DNA from: Monodelphis domestica
Lineage: Eukaryota > Chordata > Mammalia > Didelphimorphia > Didelphidae
Assembly: GCF_027887165.1 (NCBI RefSeq)
Contig: NC_077228.1
Location: 426,411,535-426,475,534 of the forward strand
Length of the DNA: 64,000 nt
Direction of reading: 5' to 3'
The translations under genes and the position numbers were made by a program. The notes beneath the pieces are model-generated. The model was given only the letters and a program-made list of their open reading frames with translations. It made no database searches and had not been told where the DNA came from. Positions 46,898 through 56,440 of the stretch are shown piece after piece (the stretch's first letter is position 1; each line of letters starts with the position of its first letter).

Positions 46898-47899
46898 AGA
46901 GAAGGGGCAGGTATTTGTTTCTGTTGCTTTGATTAGTAATCTTTTAGCTTTTCTAAGCACTTTTGGCGCATAGCCCCCACCAAAAAGACCAAACATAGTA
47001 TATTTGAATGTATTTGGCCACCTTATTATTAGTACTGGCAGTAATATTTAGTAATAATTGTGAATGTCAGGAGCAGTGGGGCATGCATTTTCTTAAATCT
47101 CCCCTTCATTCTCCTTTTTAGTTTTATATCTCTCTCTCCTTACAATATTTAATTCAATAACTGGGAGGACGGCCTTAATGCATCTACAGCCTTCTAAATT
47201 TAAGTTCCTCTTGCATCTGCTTTTGAAGGACTAGAGGGACCATTTGGATAGAGGGAAACAATGAGGTGGTTTAAACCAAACTCTTACTTTTATCTGCCTC
47301 CCCAACCCTCCCCCATACTGTACTGAGTGGAAGTGAAGGAAATGAAAAAGAACGCTAAAAAGAAGCACTTCACAACGCATCGTGGCTACCAAAAAAGGTT
47401 CAGGATGGATTTTAAGGCTTCTATTGAAAATAATTTCGGAATGGGAATCGGTCATATTCTTATCTCAATAAACAAACATCTAAAGCTAGTCAATGAAATG
47501 GCACTGTAGATAAAAACCAGCAGGTAGAGACACCAATTTGCTGGGGAATCCTCATAATGCTGATCTCATTTGCTCTGAGATAGACACCATTTTTGGGGTA
47601 TCTTGCTGGAAGATTGATGGGAGTGGAGTACTTTAAGTGAACTTTCCAACCCATCACTCTCTTCCATACATACACACGTAGACATCTAATTCTCCCCTAG
47701 GGAGATTCCACTGGTTTTTCTTTCCGCAAAATGAAAGCTGAGGGACATCCCCTCCATATCCCCACGCCAAAAAAATGAACAAACACACCCTCGAAACACA
47801 CTCAACTCACACGTCATCTGCATCTAATAGATTCAAGTATGCAAGAGTTTACTCTAGAGCCTCTCTTAGGTCCTCTAAGCAAATGCTTGGTGCTCCTGG
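46898..47899. other. unique DNA upstream of the CpG island
   Basis: No coding exon or clear repeat. A CRE-like half-site ACGTCAT lies near 47811. Composition rises toward the island from about 47700. Confidence 0.5.
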
Positions 47900-48211
47900 G
47901 ATGCGGGTGAACACACGCGGCAGGGGAGGATCCGGCATTGTCTGGGATTTAGCAGAAGATATTTAAGATATAGCTTTCTAAAGGGGCGGGGGGGAGGCGG
48001 TTGTGGCCGCGCATGCTCAGCAGCCCTGCTCCGCGGCGGCCCAGCTGCTGCTGTCGCGGCGGCCGCAGTAAACCGTGGGTACTGCTCCACCTCCGGGCGT
48101 TGGTGCCGTGTGCGGAGGGAGAGTCGCGTAGCCTGCCGGTCAGCGGGAGCTGAGAGAAGCAGGAAGGCGGTTGCCCGCCTGCCTGCAGAGTCAGCCAGTC
48201 CTGAGAGCCGC

Positions 48212-48262
48212 GAGGAAGAAGAAGAGGAGTTGGAGGAGGAGAAAGAAGAAGAAGAAGAGGGA
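48212..48262 (+). repeat. purine-rich GAA/GAG tract in the leader
   Basis: About 50 bases are nearly pure A/G, including a run of GAA repeats. It is low-complexity DNA within the CpG island, probably transcribed as part of the 5' leader. Confidence 0.7.
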
Positions 48263-48546
48263 AGTCATAGGATTCGATTTGGGTCGGGTTGGGAAGGCAG
48301 CACTGCTGCGAGCGGACCCTGGGTGGGAGACTCAGATACTGACACCAGTCACACGCTTTGGAGTGAGGAGGAACAGCCAGAGACACTGCGGGGGGAGGGG
48401 GCCCGGGGGCCCGGAGGCCGGGAGGGAGGGAGTGGAGATAGAGAGAGCCGCGCAGCCGCGGCTGCCTGAGCGCGACCCAGAGCCCGAGCCCGAGCTGCAG
48501 GGGGTCAGGGGAAAGGAAGCCAAGACAGGCAGGCAGGGCAAGGGCC

Positions 48547-48642
48547 ATGGACTTGGCGGCGGCTGCGCAAGCGGCCGCCGCGGCTGAAAAAGGGATGGTG
48601 AGAGGCGGAGGCACGGTCGGGAGTCACTCCGCCACTAGGTGA
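48547..48642 (+). CDS. upstream ORF in the STXBP5 leader (31 codons)
   Basis: An ATG in context GGGCCATGG (G at -3, G at +4) opens a 31-codon frame ending in TGA at 48640-48642, about 620 bases before the main ATG. The peptide is Ala-rich near its start (MDLAAAAQAAAAAEKG) with a second in-frame ATG at codon 17, then a Gly/Ser-rich tail. If transcription starts upstream of it, this strong-context uORF would be expected to reduce initiation at the main start. Whether the leader includes it is unknown. The peptide itself matches no family I recognise. Confidence 0.45.
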   Translation: MDLAAAAQAAAAAEKGMVRGGGTVGSHSATR

Positions 48643-49263
48643 AGGGATTGTTGAGGAAGAGACTGTCAGTGACAGAGAAAGAGTAGAGGCTGAGAGAGGA
48701 GCCTGCGGGCTGGCGAGTGAGTCAGACCGGCTGGGCTGTCACCCGGGCGCTGCTGCTGTTGCTGCTGCCGCTGCTGCCTCCCAGCGGAGGGGAGGAGAAG
48801 GAGGCGGCGGCGGCTGTGGCACCAGCAGCCTACACAGCAGTCCGGGAACCCGCGGGAGGGGGCGAGCCTGGCCTCCGTCAGTCTGTGTGTCTGTCTGTGT
48901 TTCTGTCTGGGCGCGGCGACCGAACTGCCCTGTCGAGATCCCTAGTTTCCCGTGTTGCGGGATTTCCTGCTGGGACATTTCATCCCCTCCTCCCTCCTTC
49001 CTCTTCCTCAGCTTCCCCAGCGTACCCTCTTATTCCTTGGTTTTCTCGTCTCCAACCATCCTGTCAAAACTGCCGCCTGGACTCACCCTCTTCCTCCCTC
49101 TGTCCACGTCCACGGGGGACACTGCTCTCTCTTCTTCCTATCCCTTTCCTCTGAGCCTCTAGTTAGGGGGCCAAGGAGGCACGGTGGGGGGGGAGGCCGC
49201 GACCGCCACGGGCGGAAGAGGAGGAAGAAGAAGGCTGGGGAAAAGGGAGCGCCTGCGGAGACC

Positions 49264-49428
49264 ATGAAGAAATTCAACATCAGGAAGGTGCTGGACGGTC
49301 TGACAGCCGGCTCTTCGTCGTCGTCCTCGCAACAGCAGCAGCAACAGCAGCAGCAGCAGCAGCAGCCTGGAAGCCGGGAGAACGAAGTGCAGGAAACGCT
49401 CCAGTCCGAGCACTTCCAGCTCTGCAAG
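49264..49428 (+). CDS. STXBP5: STXBP5 coding exon 1 (residues 1-55)
   Basis: The ATG lies in a good Kozak context (A at -3). The exon encodes exactly 55 codons and ends after LCK at an AAG|GTGACT donor, leaving a phase-0 intron. Residues 3-16 (KFNIRKVLDGLTAG) are the conserved tomosyn N-terminus. Residues 17-22 are Ser, 23-34 are Gln, and about 35-55 lead into the first propeller with ETLQSEHFQLCK. There is no signal peptide or membrane segment, as expected for a cytosolic protein. The Gln run (12) looks longer than the roughly seven I recall in human tomosyn-1. The reading frame stays open upstream of this ATG through the GC-rich leader, but no further in-frame ATG is present, so this start is the clear choice. 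Open sequence past the donor soon reaches a stop. Confidence 0.95.
49330..49365 (+). repeat. STXBP5: CAG/CAA trinucleotide repeat encoding 12 Gln
   Basis: Twelve Gln codons in STXBP5 exon 1: CAA, three CAG, CAA, then seven CAG. The run follows six Ser codons. The CAA interruptions would tend to stabilise the tract; the seven-unit CAG end is the likely site of length variation. Confidence 0.95.
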
Positions 49429-49549
49429 GTGACTGCCTCGAAGGGGCGGCCCAGAGTGTGGGCATGGCGAAAAATGGGAGTCTTTGTAAACCAACCTGGG
49501 CTTTTTAACTGAGGAGCTGGAGGAGGCCCTTATCCCGCTCCTCCTCTGG

Positions 49550-49880
49550 ATAGTACTCTCCTCTCCTGTCTTCTCTTCTTTGTCTCTGTCTCTCTGTCTG
49601 TCTCTGTGTCTGTCTGTCTCTCTCCCTCTCCCCCTCTCTCCTCCCCCGTCCTCCCCTCATTCTTCCCCCCAATCTCTTCTTCCTCCCCCCTTTCCTTTTT
49701 TCTCTCCCTCCCTCCTCTAGCTCTTTTTTCTGTCTCTTTCTTTCTCTGGATGCCTATCTCGAATCTACTTCCCCTTTCTCTTCCTCTCTTGTTCTTTCTT
49801 CCACTCTCTCCTACCACTGCTCTCTCTTATTCTCTCATCCATCTGTCCATGTCTCTTTCTTTATTAAATCTGCCTACCTA
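49550..49880. repeat. polypyrimidine (C/T) tract in intron 1
   Basis: About 330 bp, nearly all C and T on the plus strand, with TCTG, CCTC and TTTC variants, starting about 120 bp after exon 1. The long open frames on both strands (49530-49881) are low-complexity artefacts. Confidence 0.9.
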
Positions 49881-51104
49881 GGTTTGCACCTTTCAGGTTC
49901 TTGCACAGTTTTGCAAATTGCAAACCTTTCCATCTTTTATCACACTATTCATCTACTTATCTATCATTTCTATAATAATCTAGCCATTTATTTTCTTATC
50001 CATTTCTTTATGCCCTATATATGACTATTCCTTTCTATCTACTTTTCCAAACATCTCTATATTTTTAAATCTATTCATCTCTACTTATCTGTTTACCTAT
50101 TTAATGTCTAGCTAGCTGGGTATCAGTGGAACTCTTGAAAACACTTTGATTAAAAGCCTTTTTTGAAGAATATTTTCCCCAACTCCTTTGCAGTGAACTT
50201 TCCTGACCCTTCCTTAATGCAACAGTGATTCCAAGATTGCCTCATTTATAATGCTGACCATTAAGTTTGTATTTGGAAGTATTGGTTGCAATAATCTGGG
50301 AAGGTTTTTTTTTTTTAACACTAGCACAATCATAAAACCCTCATAGGCTCTTTTGGAAATAACTTCTAATGAAGATTGGATAACTGCCAGCCAGACTTAA
50401 TTAGCAATTTGGCATTCACCTGTGTCTTGCATTTTCTTCTTTAAAATGAACTGCAGGTGACTTCTAACTAGAATTTATGCATCCTTTTTTTTGTGATGCT
50501 AGAATAAAAAATTAATACTAGGATTCTTGCCTGTAGTGGTGTAATAATCACAAGCCAAGATCTTTAAATTCAGGAAGGATGATGCAGCGAATTAGTTCAA
50601 TGAGCCTACTTCAAGGAGACAAATTAATTTGAATATTGATATTATCTATTTTTGGAAATAAACACCTACCCATGTCTTCATATAGACAGTTTTGAGGATG
50701 CATGTATATACTTTATAGCCTTATTGCTCTTTATTAGGGATGTAATAAAAATAATAGCATAATTCAGCATACTTGAGTTGTGCTGTTCTTTGAAAAGTGT
50801 TGAAGTAAAACTTGGTGATTGCTTTACTTTTTGTCAAAGTATGACTGTTTCCATTCTCCCCTCCCCCCCAAAAAAAAGCATTCTGTGGCATTTTGATAGT
50901 GATGTTAATGTCATTCTTTTTGTTATGGAAGAAGGTTAAATAACAGTTGTAAAATAGACATAGGTAGATTTTGATAGCCACTACATATATCTCTTAAGGA
51001 TGAAAATTGTTGATGATGAGTTTCATTTGTTTTCATTCAGAAAAACAATCTTCTGCCCGCCCCAGCAGAAATAATTTTTATTCTTTTCTGTAGACTCATC
51101 CTTT
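49881..51104. other. intron 1, unique DNA
   Basis: AT-rich with a few short ATCTATC-type runs (49945-50100). No repeat or exon recognised. Confidence 0.5.
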
Positions 51105-51290
51105 GCCCTAACACATTCTGGCTATCATATGTATTTGTGTATAAGTCTTTGCCCACCTTCCACCCCTACCTTCCATTAGATATTAAGATGCTGTGGAGAG
51201 GAGATTGTATTTTTTTTTTATTCTTAGCACCTAGCATAGTGCTTCGACTAAAGGAGGTACTTAAATGATTGTTTTAATTGAATAAACCTC
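51105..51290 (+). repeat. L2-like 3' end
   Basis: TACCTTCCATTAGATATTAA, ATTCTTAGCACCTAGCATAG, TGCTTCGACTAAAGGAGGTA, then CTTAAATGATTG. Confidence 0.6.
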
Positions 51291-51579
51291 TCTTATATTA
51301 GTGTGCCTCATTAATTTGTTTAAAATAAATATACTCCTGCTGGGATTGTTTAATTTTCTAAGCTGATAATCACAGAAACATTAATGTTGAGAATTATTTG
51401 AAATTATATATATTAAACATTTCCCTAAGACAGAGTAGTAGTGCTTTTTAGTAAGCAGGTTTCTGGGAGAGAGATAAAGTTATAAAAATATACCTTGAAC
51501 AGATTTAAGTAAGAGAAATGGAATTTGTTCTTCCGTTTCTCTTTAATAATTTTAATGGCTTCATTTACAATTGACTATT

Positions 51580-51768
51580 TTATTTTATTTTTTGAGCTCT
51601 TACCTTCTGTCTTAGTATCACTTCTAAGACATGAATGGCAAGGACCCGGCAATTGATGTTAAGTGACTTGCCCAGGCCCACAGAGCTAGGAAGTAAGGCT
51701 AGATTTGAACCCAGGTCTTTCTGATTTCAGGCCTGGCACTCTGTCCCCTGGGCCACTTAGCTGCCTCT
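51580..51768 (-). mobile_element. SINE1-like CORE-SINE, minus strand
   Basis: T-rich tail, CTTACCTTCTGTCTTAGTAT, AAGTGACTTGCCCAGGCCCA, CTAGATTTGAACCCAGGTCT, and the head GGGCCACTTAGCTGCCTCTC. Confidence 0.85.
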
Positions 51769-52082
51769 CAGTACGTTAAATGCCTAAAGTCATATTTGTG
51801 TAAAATATTCTATGATTTAAATGCCAGGCACTTTTTACCACTCCAGAGAGAAGATATCCAAAGAAAGATTTTCCAGGGAACAGCATTTGAGATATTAAAC
51901 TAAAATAATAATTTTACATATTATTGTTTTTTTGGCCAACTTTGAAAAACTTCTTTCAAGCAGTACTGTTTCTATGTTTTTGGTAAACAGATTTGATACT
52001 GTCTTCTAATATGTGATAATAAATGCCCCTCACCCCTCTTTTTTGTTTGTTACTGCTTTTGATGTAACTTCCTCATCCCAAG

Positions 52083-52180
52083 ACTGTTCGACATGGATTC
52101 CCCTATCAACCCTCAGCTTTGGCATTTGATCCTGTGCAGAAGATCCTGGCAGTTGGAACTCAGACTGGTGCTTTAAGGCT
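52083..52180 (+). CDS. STXBP5: STXBP5 coding exon 2 (residues 56-87 plus two bases of codon 88)
   Basis: The exon begins directly after a polypyrimidine tract and AG at 52081-52082. It continues the frame from exon 1 with [19 protein letters not shown] and ends with GTQTGALR plus CT, the first two bases of a Leu codon. The translation matches the start of the first WD40 blade of the N-terminal propeller of Lgl/tomosyn proteins. At 98 nt it leaves a phase-2 junction. The downstream donor is GTATCCTTT, a U12-type site rather than a GTRAGT-type site. Family conservation of this peptide and the correct phase after exon 1 make the exon call secure. Confidence 0.95.
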
Positions 52181-52189
52181 GTATCCTTT
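52181..52189 (+). promoter_or_regulatory. U12-type (minor spliceosome) 5' splice site
   Basis: The nine bases GTATCCTTT match the U12-type donor consensus RTATCCTTT at every position. As a U2 donor the site would be poor (ATCC after GT). It sits exactly at the phase-2 junction demanded by exon 2 homology. The matching branch-site element near the 3' end of the intron is outside the window, so the type rests on the donor alone. Confidence 0.88.
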
Positions 52190-54129
52190 CATTTTATTTT
52201 TAAAAATCTGACTTTATTCCATCCAACCCCTAACTATCTATGTCGCCTTATAATTAGATGCAGAAAGTGAGAATCAGGTGTTTATTCTGAAAAGGGAGAG
52301 TTGTACCAACTTTGGTGATTGGGTAATAGTCTATGTTTCTTTTTATCTTGTTGATCTGTGTAGTTTGCTATTTTCATTTGTATGTTTATAGTCCTTACAC
52401 ATGAACACAAGGTTAAGGTTGTGTACTTTACACCTGTCTTTGAAAAGAGCTAGAAGTTTAAGAAGAGAAGTAGAAATAGTTTAACAGTACCTGATTGTAA
52501 ATTAGTGTATCAATACTACATTGCAAACCATTGGAAGAGTATGTTTGAAGGATTTTGTTTTTTAAAAGAAACAGAGTAATAGAATATGTAGGTTTCCTAA
52601 ATACTGTTGAATGTTTGAGTGAGGCATCATTGTATAGTGAATATTAAACGAGACTTAAATTAGTTTCTAGCAATGTGATCAGTTTAAATCTCTTTGATGT
52701 TCAGTTTTCTTTAGGAATGAAAATCCTTGTAATTTTTATCTTACAAGGTGGTTGGTTGTGATCAAATGTTCTATACGTAAAATGCTTTGCAAACATTAAA
52801 GATCTATATGTACATTAGCTTTTGTTAGATGTTAAAATTAAATATTATCTTAAATGGAGCAGGGATTTCAATTTGGCTTATTAAAAAGTGATTCTGGCTC
52901 CTGTCAATTCAAAGAGTCTTCAAAAATACAGAATGCTTAGAGCTTTCATTTATTTATTTATTTATTTTGGAGAGCTTTAAAAATTTTTTTTTGTTTTTTA
53001 AAAAGCTCATAATCATGTCTGCTATCACTGTAGGATATTTTCCATTTTATATTCTGTAAAATTTAGTATAAACAAAACATTTAAGTTAGTGAACTGTATT
53101 TGAAAGAAAAAAGTGATACATAGCTGTAGTTCATTCAAAAGAAGATAAAAATGTCATTTGGTAAAATTTTTCCAAACTCCTTCTTATCCATTTTGAAAAT
53201 AATAGAAAATATAATTTCTGTTCAGAATTTCTTCTAGTTTGAGTTATAGAAATGTTTTTATTTCCAAATATTTGTTTCATGATCTTATGTATTTCTTGTT
53301 AATAAAGATAACATTTAACTAAATTAATAAAAATACATTTTTTGTCAAAGTTTAGCTTTAGTTAAAGCTTCAGAAATGATAGCCATTTCCTACTCAATAT
53401 TAGGTAGTATGATATTAATAGAATGTGAAAAGGTACTAGTACAAGCAATAATAATCACCTAGTTAGGTACACAAAGTTACTTTTTGTTAGTTGAGATTTA
53501 TAAGATTTTAGCTTAAGGAGAAGTACTAAAAAGCCTTGAGATAGAATTTAAATTTCATGTTTGGTTAATTTTGACATCTTACAATGGTAGCTAAAAGCTT
53601 CTGGGCATGTTTTCTTTGTACTGAACAAGATGTGCTATTTACAGTACCACTATAGTAGTTAATCCATACCCATTATAATGTTTAAGGACTAGTCCACAAT
53701 CTCACTAGACTAGATATGCATTCATAAAATGCTTGGATTATTTATTTAAACAATACATTTGGTTCATATTCAACATCAGGGCAAAAGCTTCCTTTGAAAT
53801 TTCTGAATAATTTAGAGTGATTAGTCTCAATTATTTAAATAATTTTATATCCAACTTGGTAGAATATTCTTGATGAGAAAATCCTGTTTCTTTTGAAATG
53901 AAGTAGAGATTATAATTGAAATTTTATTCTTTGGGCATCATAAAGAATTGATATTAAAACACTTGATATAGTGTTTTTAATTGTACATTGTTATATTCTA
54001 GCTATTTAAGGCTAGCAGCTTTTATTTTTTGGACTAGGAAGTATTTACTAACGTTTAATTAATCAAGTATTTGGAAGGATATTCTTTCTTTTTATTCTTG
54101 CGAGCAATTTTTCTGTTTTTTTTGTTTGT
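52190..54129. other. intron 2, unique DNA
   Basis: AT-rich with no recognised repeat apart from a (TTTA)n-like run near 52950-52966. No exon. Confidence 0.5.
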
Positions 54130-54764
54130 TTTCTTTGAATTTTGTAGTTCTTTATGAGTTTTTTTTTAAATTAGCCTGTTCATCATTTCTTTTGGCACTG
54201 TAGAATTCCATCATACTTATATACCACAGTTTGCTTAGCCATTCCCTAATTGATGGGCATCCCCTGGAAATTCAGTTCTTTGTCACCACAAAGAGAGCTG
54301 CTATAAATATTTTGGAACATGAGGTTTTTTTTTCCTTTTTTCCTGATCTCCTTGGGAAACACACACAGCGATGTTATTGCTGGATCTAAGGGTATAACAA
54401 TTTCACAACTCTGGTTGTAATTCCAAATTGCTCTTCAAAGTGGTTGGATTAGTTCACAGTTCCATCATCAATGGATTAGTATTTTTCCACCCACATTTTC
54501 CACCTTTTTTTCACATCCCCTCCAACATTTGTCATTTTAGCCAGTTTGTTGGGTGTGAGATAATATCTGAGTTGTTTCTGTTTGGATTTCTTTTATCAAT
54601 AGCGGTTTAGAGTATTTTTTCATTTAGCTATTTATGGCTTTGATTTCTTCATCTGAGAATTCTCTGTTCATATTTTTTGCCCATTTATCATTTGAGGGAT
54701 GGCACTTATTTTTGTAAATTTGACAAATTTCTCTATATGTTTTAGATATATAAGTTTTTGAAGG
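54130..54764 (-). repeat. L1 ORF2 C-terminal fragment, antisense
   Basis: TTTTGGCACTGTAGAATTCC, ATTCCCTAATTGATGGGCAT, TTTGTCACCACAAAGAGAGC, AAGTGGTTGGATTAGTTCAC, CATTTGTCATTTTAGCCAGT and TTTTTTGCCCATTTATCATT. Confidence 0.8.
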
Positions 54765-54975
54765 GTTGTCATGTAAGAAAATGATTAGACTCATTCACTT
54801 GTCGCTCTAAAGGGCAGAACTAGACCTTTTAAAAAGTGTAGTGAGTTGTTTTGGGAGGCAGTGAGAAATTCCATTCTAAGTCTTCACATCAAGGTTGTTT
54901 TTGGAAAGGCTTTCAAGTGTGGATTGAACTAGTGGTCATTGAGATTTTCAACTCTGAAATCCTGTGAACTCCTTA
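54765..54975 (+). repeat. L3/CR1-like 3' end
   Basis: GGTTGTCATGTAAGAAAATG, CTAAAGGGCAGAACTAGACC, GGGAGGCAGTGAGAAATTCC, CTCTGAAATCCTGTGA. Confidence 0.6.
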
Positions 54976-55009
54976 GCTTTCTGTTAAAATATGCCACTAC
55001 AGTCCTACT

Positions 55010-55165
55010 TTGATAAGCCTCATGGTACAGTGGAAAAAACACTAGTTCTAGAGTAAAAGGACTCCAATTCAAGTTTTACTAATGCTATTTATGATCTATG
55101 TGACCTTGGACAAGTTGCAACCTTTTGAACCTCTGTTTTCTTTAATTCAGAAAAATGAAGATGTT
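55010..55165 (+). repeat. MIR-like SINE
   Basis: TCATGGTACAGTGGAAAAAA, TCCAATTCAAGTTTTACTAA, GTGACCTTGGACAAGTTGC. Confidence 0.65.
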
Positions 55166-55814
55166 GACTGAACTGACTTAAGTTCTCTTCTTTTTACTTC
55201 TGAGCCTTGAAATACTGTTTCTTGTTGAAAGAGTTTAGTTAAGTTTGAAAGACCAATCACCAGGATATGAGCTCTTGGATGACTTTTTTATTTTTTTCTA
55301 GCCAGAGCAACTCATGATCACATGTAACATCATCAAAAATATATATCTATACTGATAAAATAATGTACTTTTGAAGTATTGAAGTAATTAATAAGTTTAA
55401 TTTGTTTAAAAAAATGACAGCAGGATATAGTTTTCCAGATATGTAAATATAGCTATCTTGATTTCTCAATCTTTTATGTAACCTAACTGCTCAATTTACT
55501 ATGTTTATATAGATCCTTTTATTGAGTGTCTTGAAAGGTTTTATTGTGTGATATTTTGTCCTTTTCTTAACTGAATAACAGCTAATGGCCTATCTGGAGA
55601 TTTCTAAGAAATCCATGAACTATACAAAGATTTTACTTGTGTAATGTTAAGTTTCTTATTAACTTGTAAAATTAAAACAGACTTATTGAATGAAAATATT
55701 TTCACCTTTCTTGACCTTAGTTTCCCTACATTTTTTTCCCTTCCACTGGGACTCTTTTCTTGTGATACTTTTTCTTTTAGTCACTTTAGTTCTGCATTAA
55801 CTATGTTATTTAAA
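55166..55814. other. intron 2, no feature seen
   Basis: AT-rich; a frame at 55644-55877 has no domain. Confidence 0.5.
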
Positions 55815-56440
55815 CTAAGAAAATATTTATTAAGTATATACTATGTGCTAATCTTTGGGATACAAAGAAAACAATAATCTTTGTTTTTGAACCTACATTA
55901 TACTTGGTGTGGTGGGAGTATACTGGAGTAGTCTGTTTATAAATACCATAATAATATGAGGAGGGAACATGTACTATACCTGGAACGTTTAGGAAAGACT
56001 TCCAGTAAGAATGTGGGGTATTCTAAAATGGTGGTAAGAATAGGAAGGAATGCATTCTAATCATGGAATCTATATAAAGATATGAGGATATGGATGCATT
56101 GAAGAGTTTAGAGAATACCTCGTAGGGCTCTTTGACTAAAACAGCTTATAAGGGAAGGAGTAATATGATATCAAAGTAGAAAGATAGTTTGAGGACACGT
56201 TGGATATTAGATTAAGAAATTCGTATTTCATCTTAAAGGAATTAGAGTGGTATTCAAGATTTTTAGGTTAAAGAATGACATGGTCAGACCTATAGTTTAG
56301 GAATACTAATTTGGCAATTGTGTGGAGGATGAATTGAAGAAGAAAGAGATTTGAGTCAGGTTATGAGGTTGTTGAAAGAATCCAAGCAAGAAGCTTCTTT
56401 TCTTTGTAAAATAGGGCATGATCCTACTTTGGGAGGATAT
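55815..56440. repeat. old repeat block, part antisense L2-like
   Basis: It starts with the 15680-type family (AAGTATATACTATGTGCTAA, TTTGGGATACAAAGAAAACA). Around 56270-56360 it carries AATGACATGGTCAGACCTAT, TTTGGCAATTGTGTGGAGGA and GAGATTTGAGTCAGG, which are antisense L2 landmarks. The minus frame 56306-56608 overlaps this. Confidence 0.55.

Larger units (their letters stand above)
47900..49440 (+). promoter_or_regulatory. STXBP5: CpG-island promoter and 5' leader of STXBP5
   Basis: CpG and G+C rise abruptly from the AT-rich flank near 47900 and fall again just after coding exon 1. An Sp1-type GC box (GGGGCGGGG) lies at 47983-47991, next to an AT-rich ATTTAAG near 47960. An NRF1-like CGCGCATGCTCA is at about 48008-48019. 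A purine (GAA/GAG) tract occupies 48212-48262. This is the usual architecture of a broad, TATA-poor mammalian promoter. The exact start sites are not visible. Long open frames on both strands here reflect high GC content, not extra genes. Confidence 0.85.
49429..52082 (+). other. STXBP5: STXBP5 intron 1 (U2-type)
   Basis: The 2654-bp intron has donor GTGACT after AAG. The acceptor is a pyrimidine-rich stretch over about 52028-52080 ending CATCCCAAG. It starts with the tail of the CpG island, then a C/T-rich block (about 49550-49880). Next comes ordinary AT-rich DNA, an L2-like 3' end near 51105-51290 and a reverse-oriented SINE near 51587-51768. No additional coding exon is evident. Confidence 0.9.

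Noticed and set aside
47949..48614. 221-codon minus-strand open frame opposite the STXBP5 leader
   Set aside because: It lies in GC-rich CpG-island sequence where stops are rare, is Pro/Leu/Ala-rich on translation, and has no domain or splice support.
48110..49162. Several plus-strand open frames of 90-145 codons in the leader
   Set aside because: Most begin at GTG or TTG rather than ATG and follow GC-rich, low-complexity DNA; only the ATG frame at 48547 was kept as a uORF.
49083..49494. Minus-strand frames with Leu, Cys or Ala runs opposite exon 1
   Set aside because: These are shadows of the CAG/Gln repeat and GC-rich exon on the other strand.
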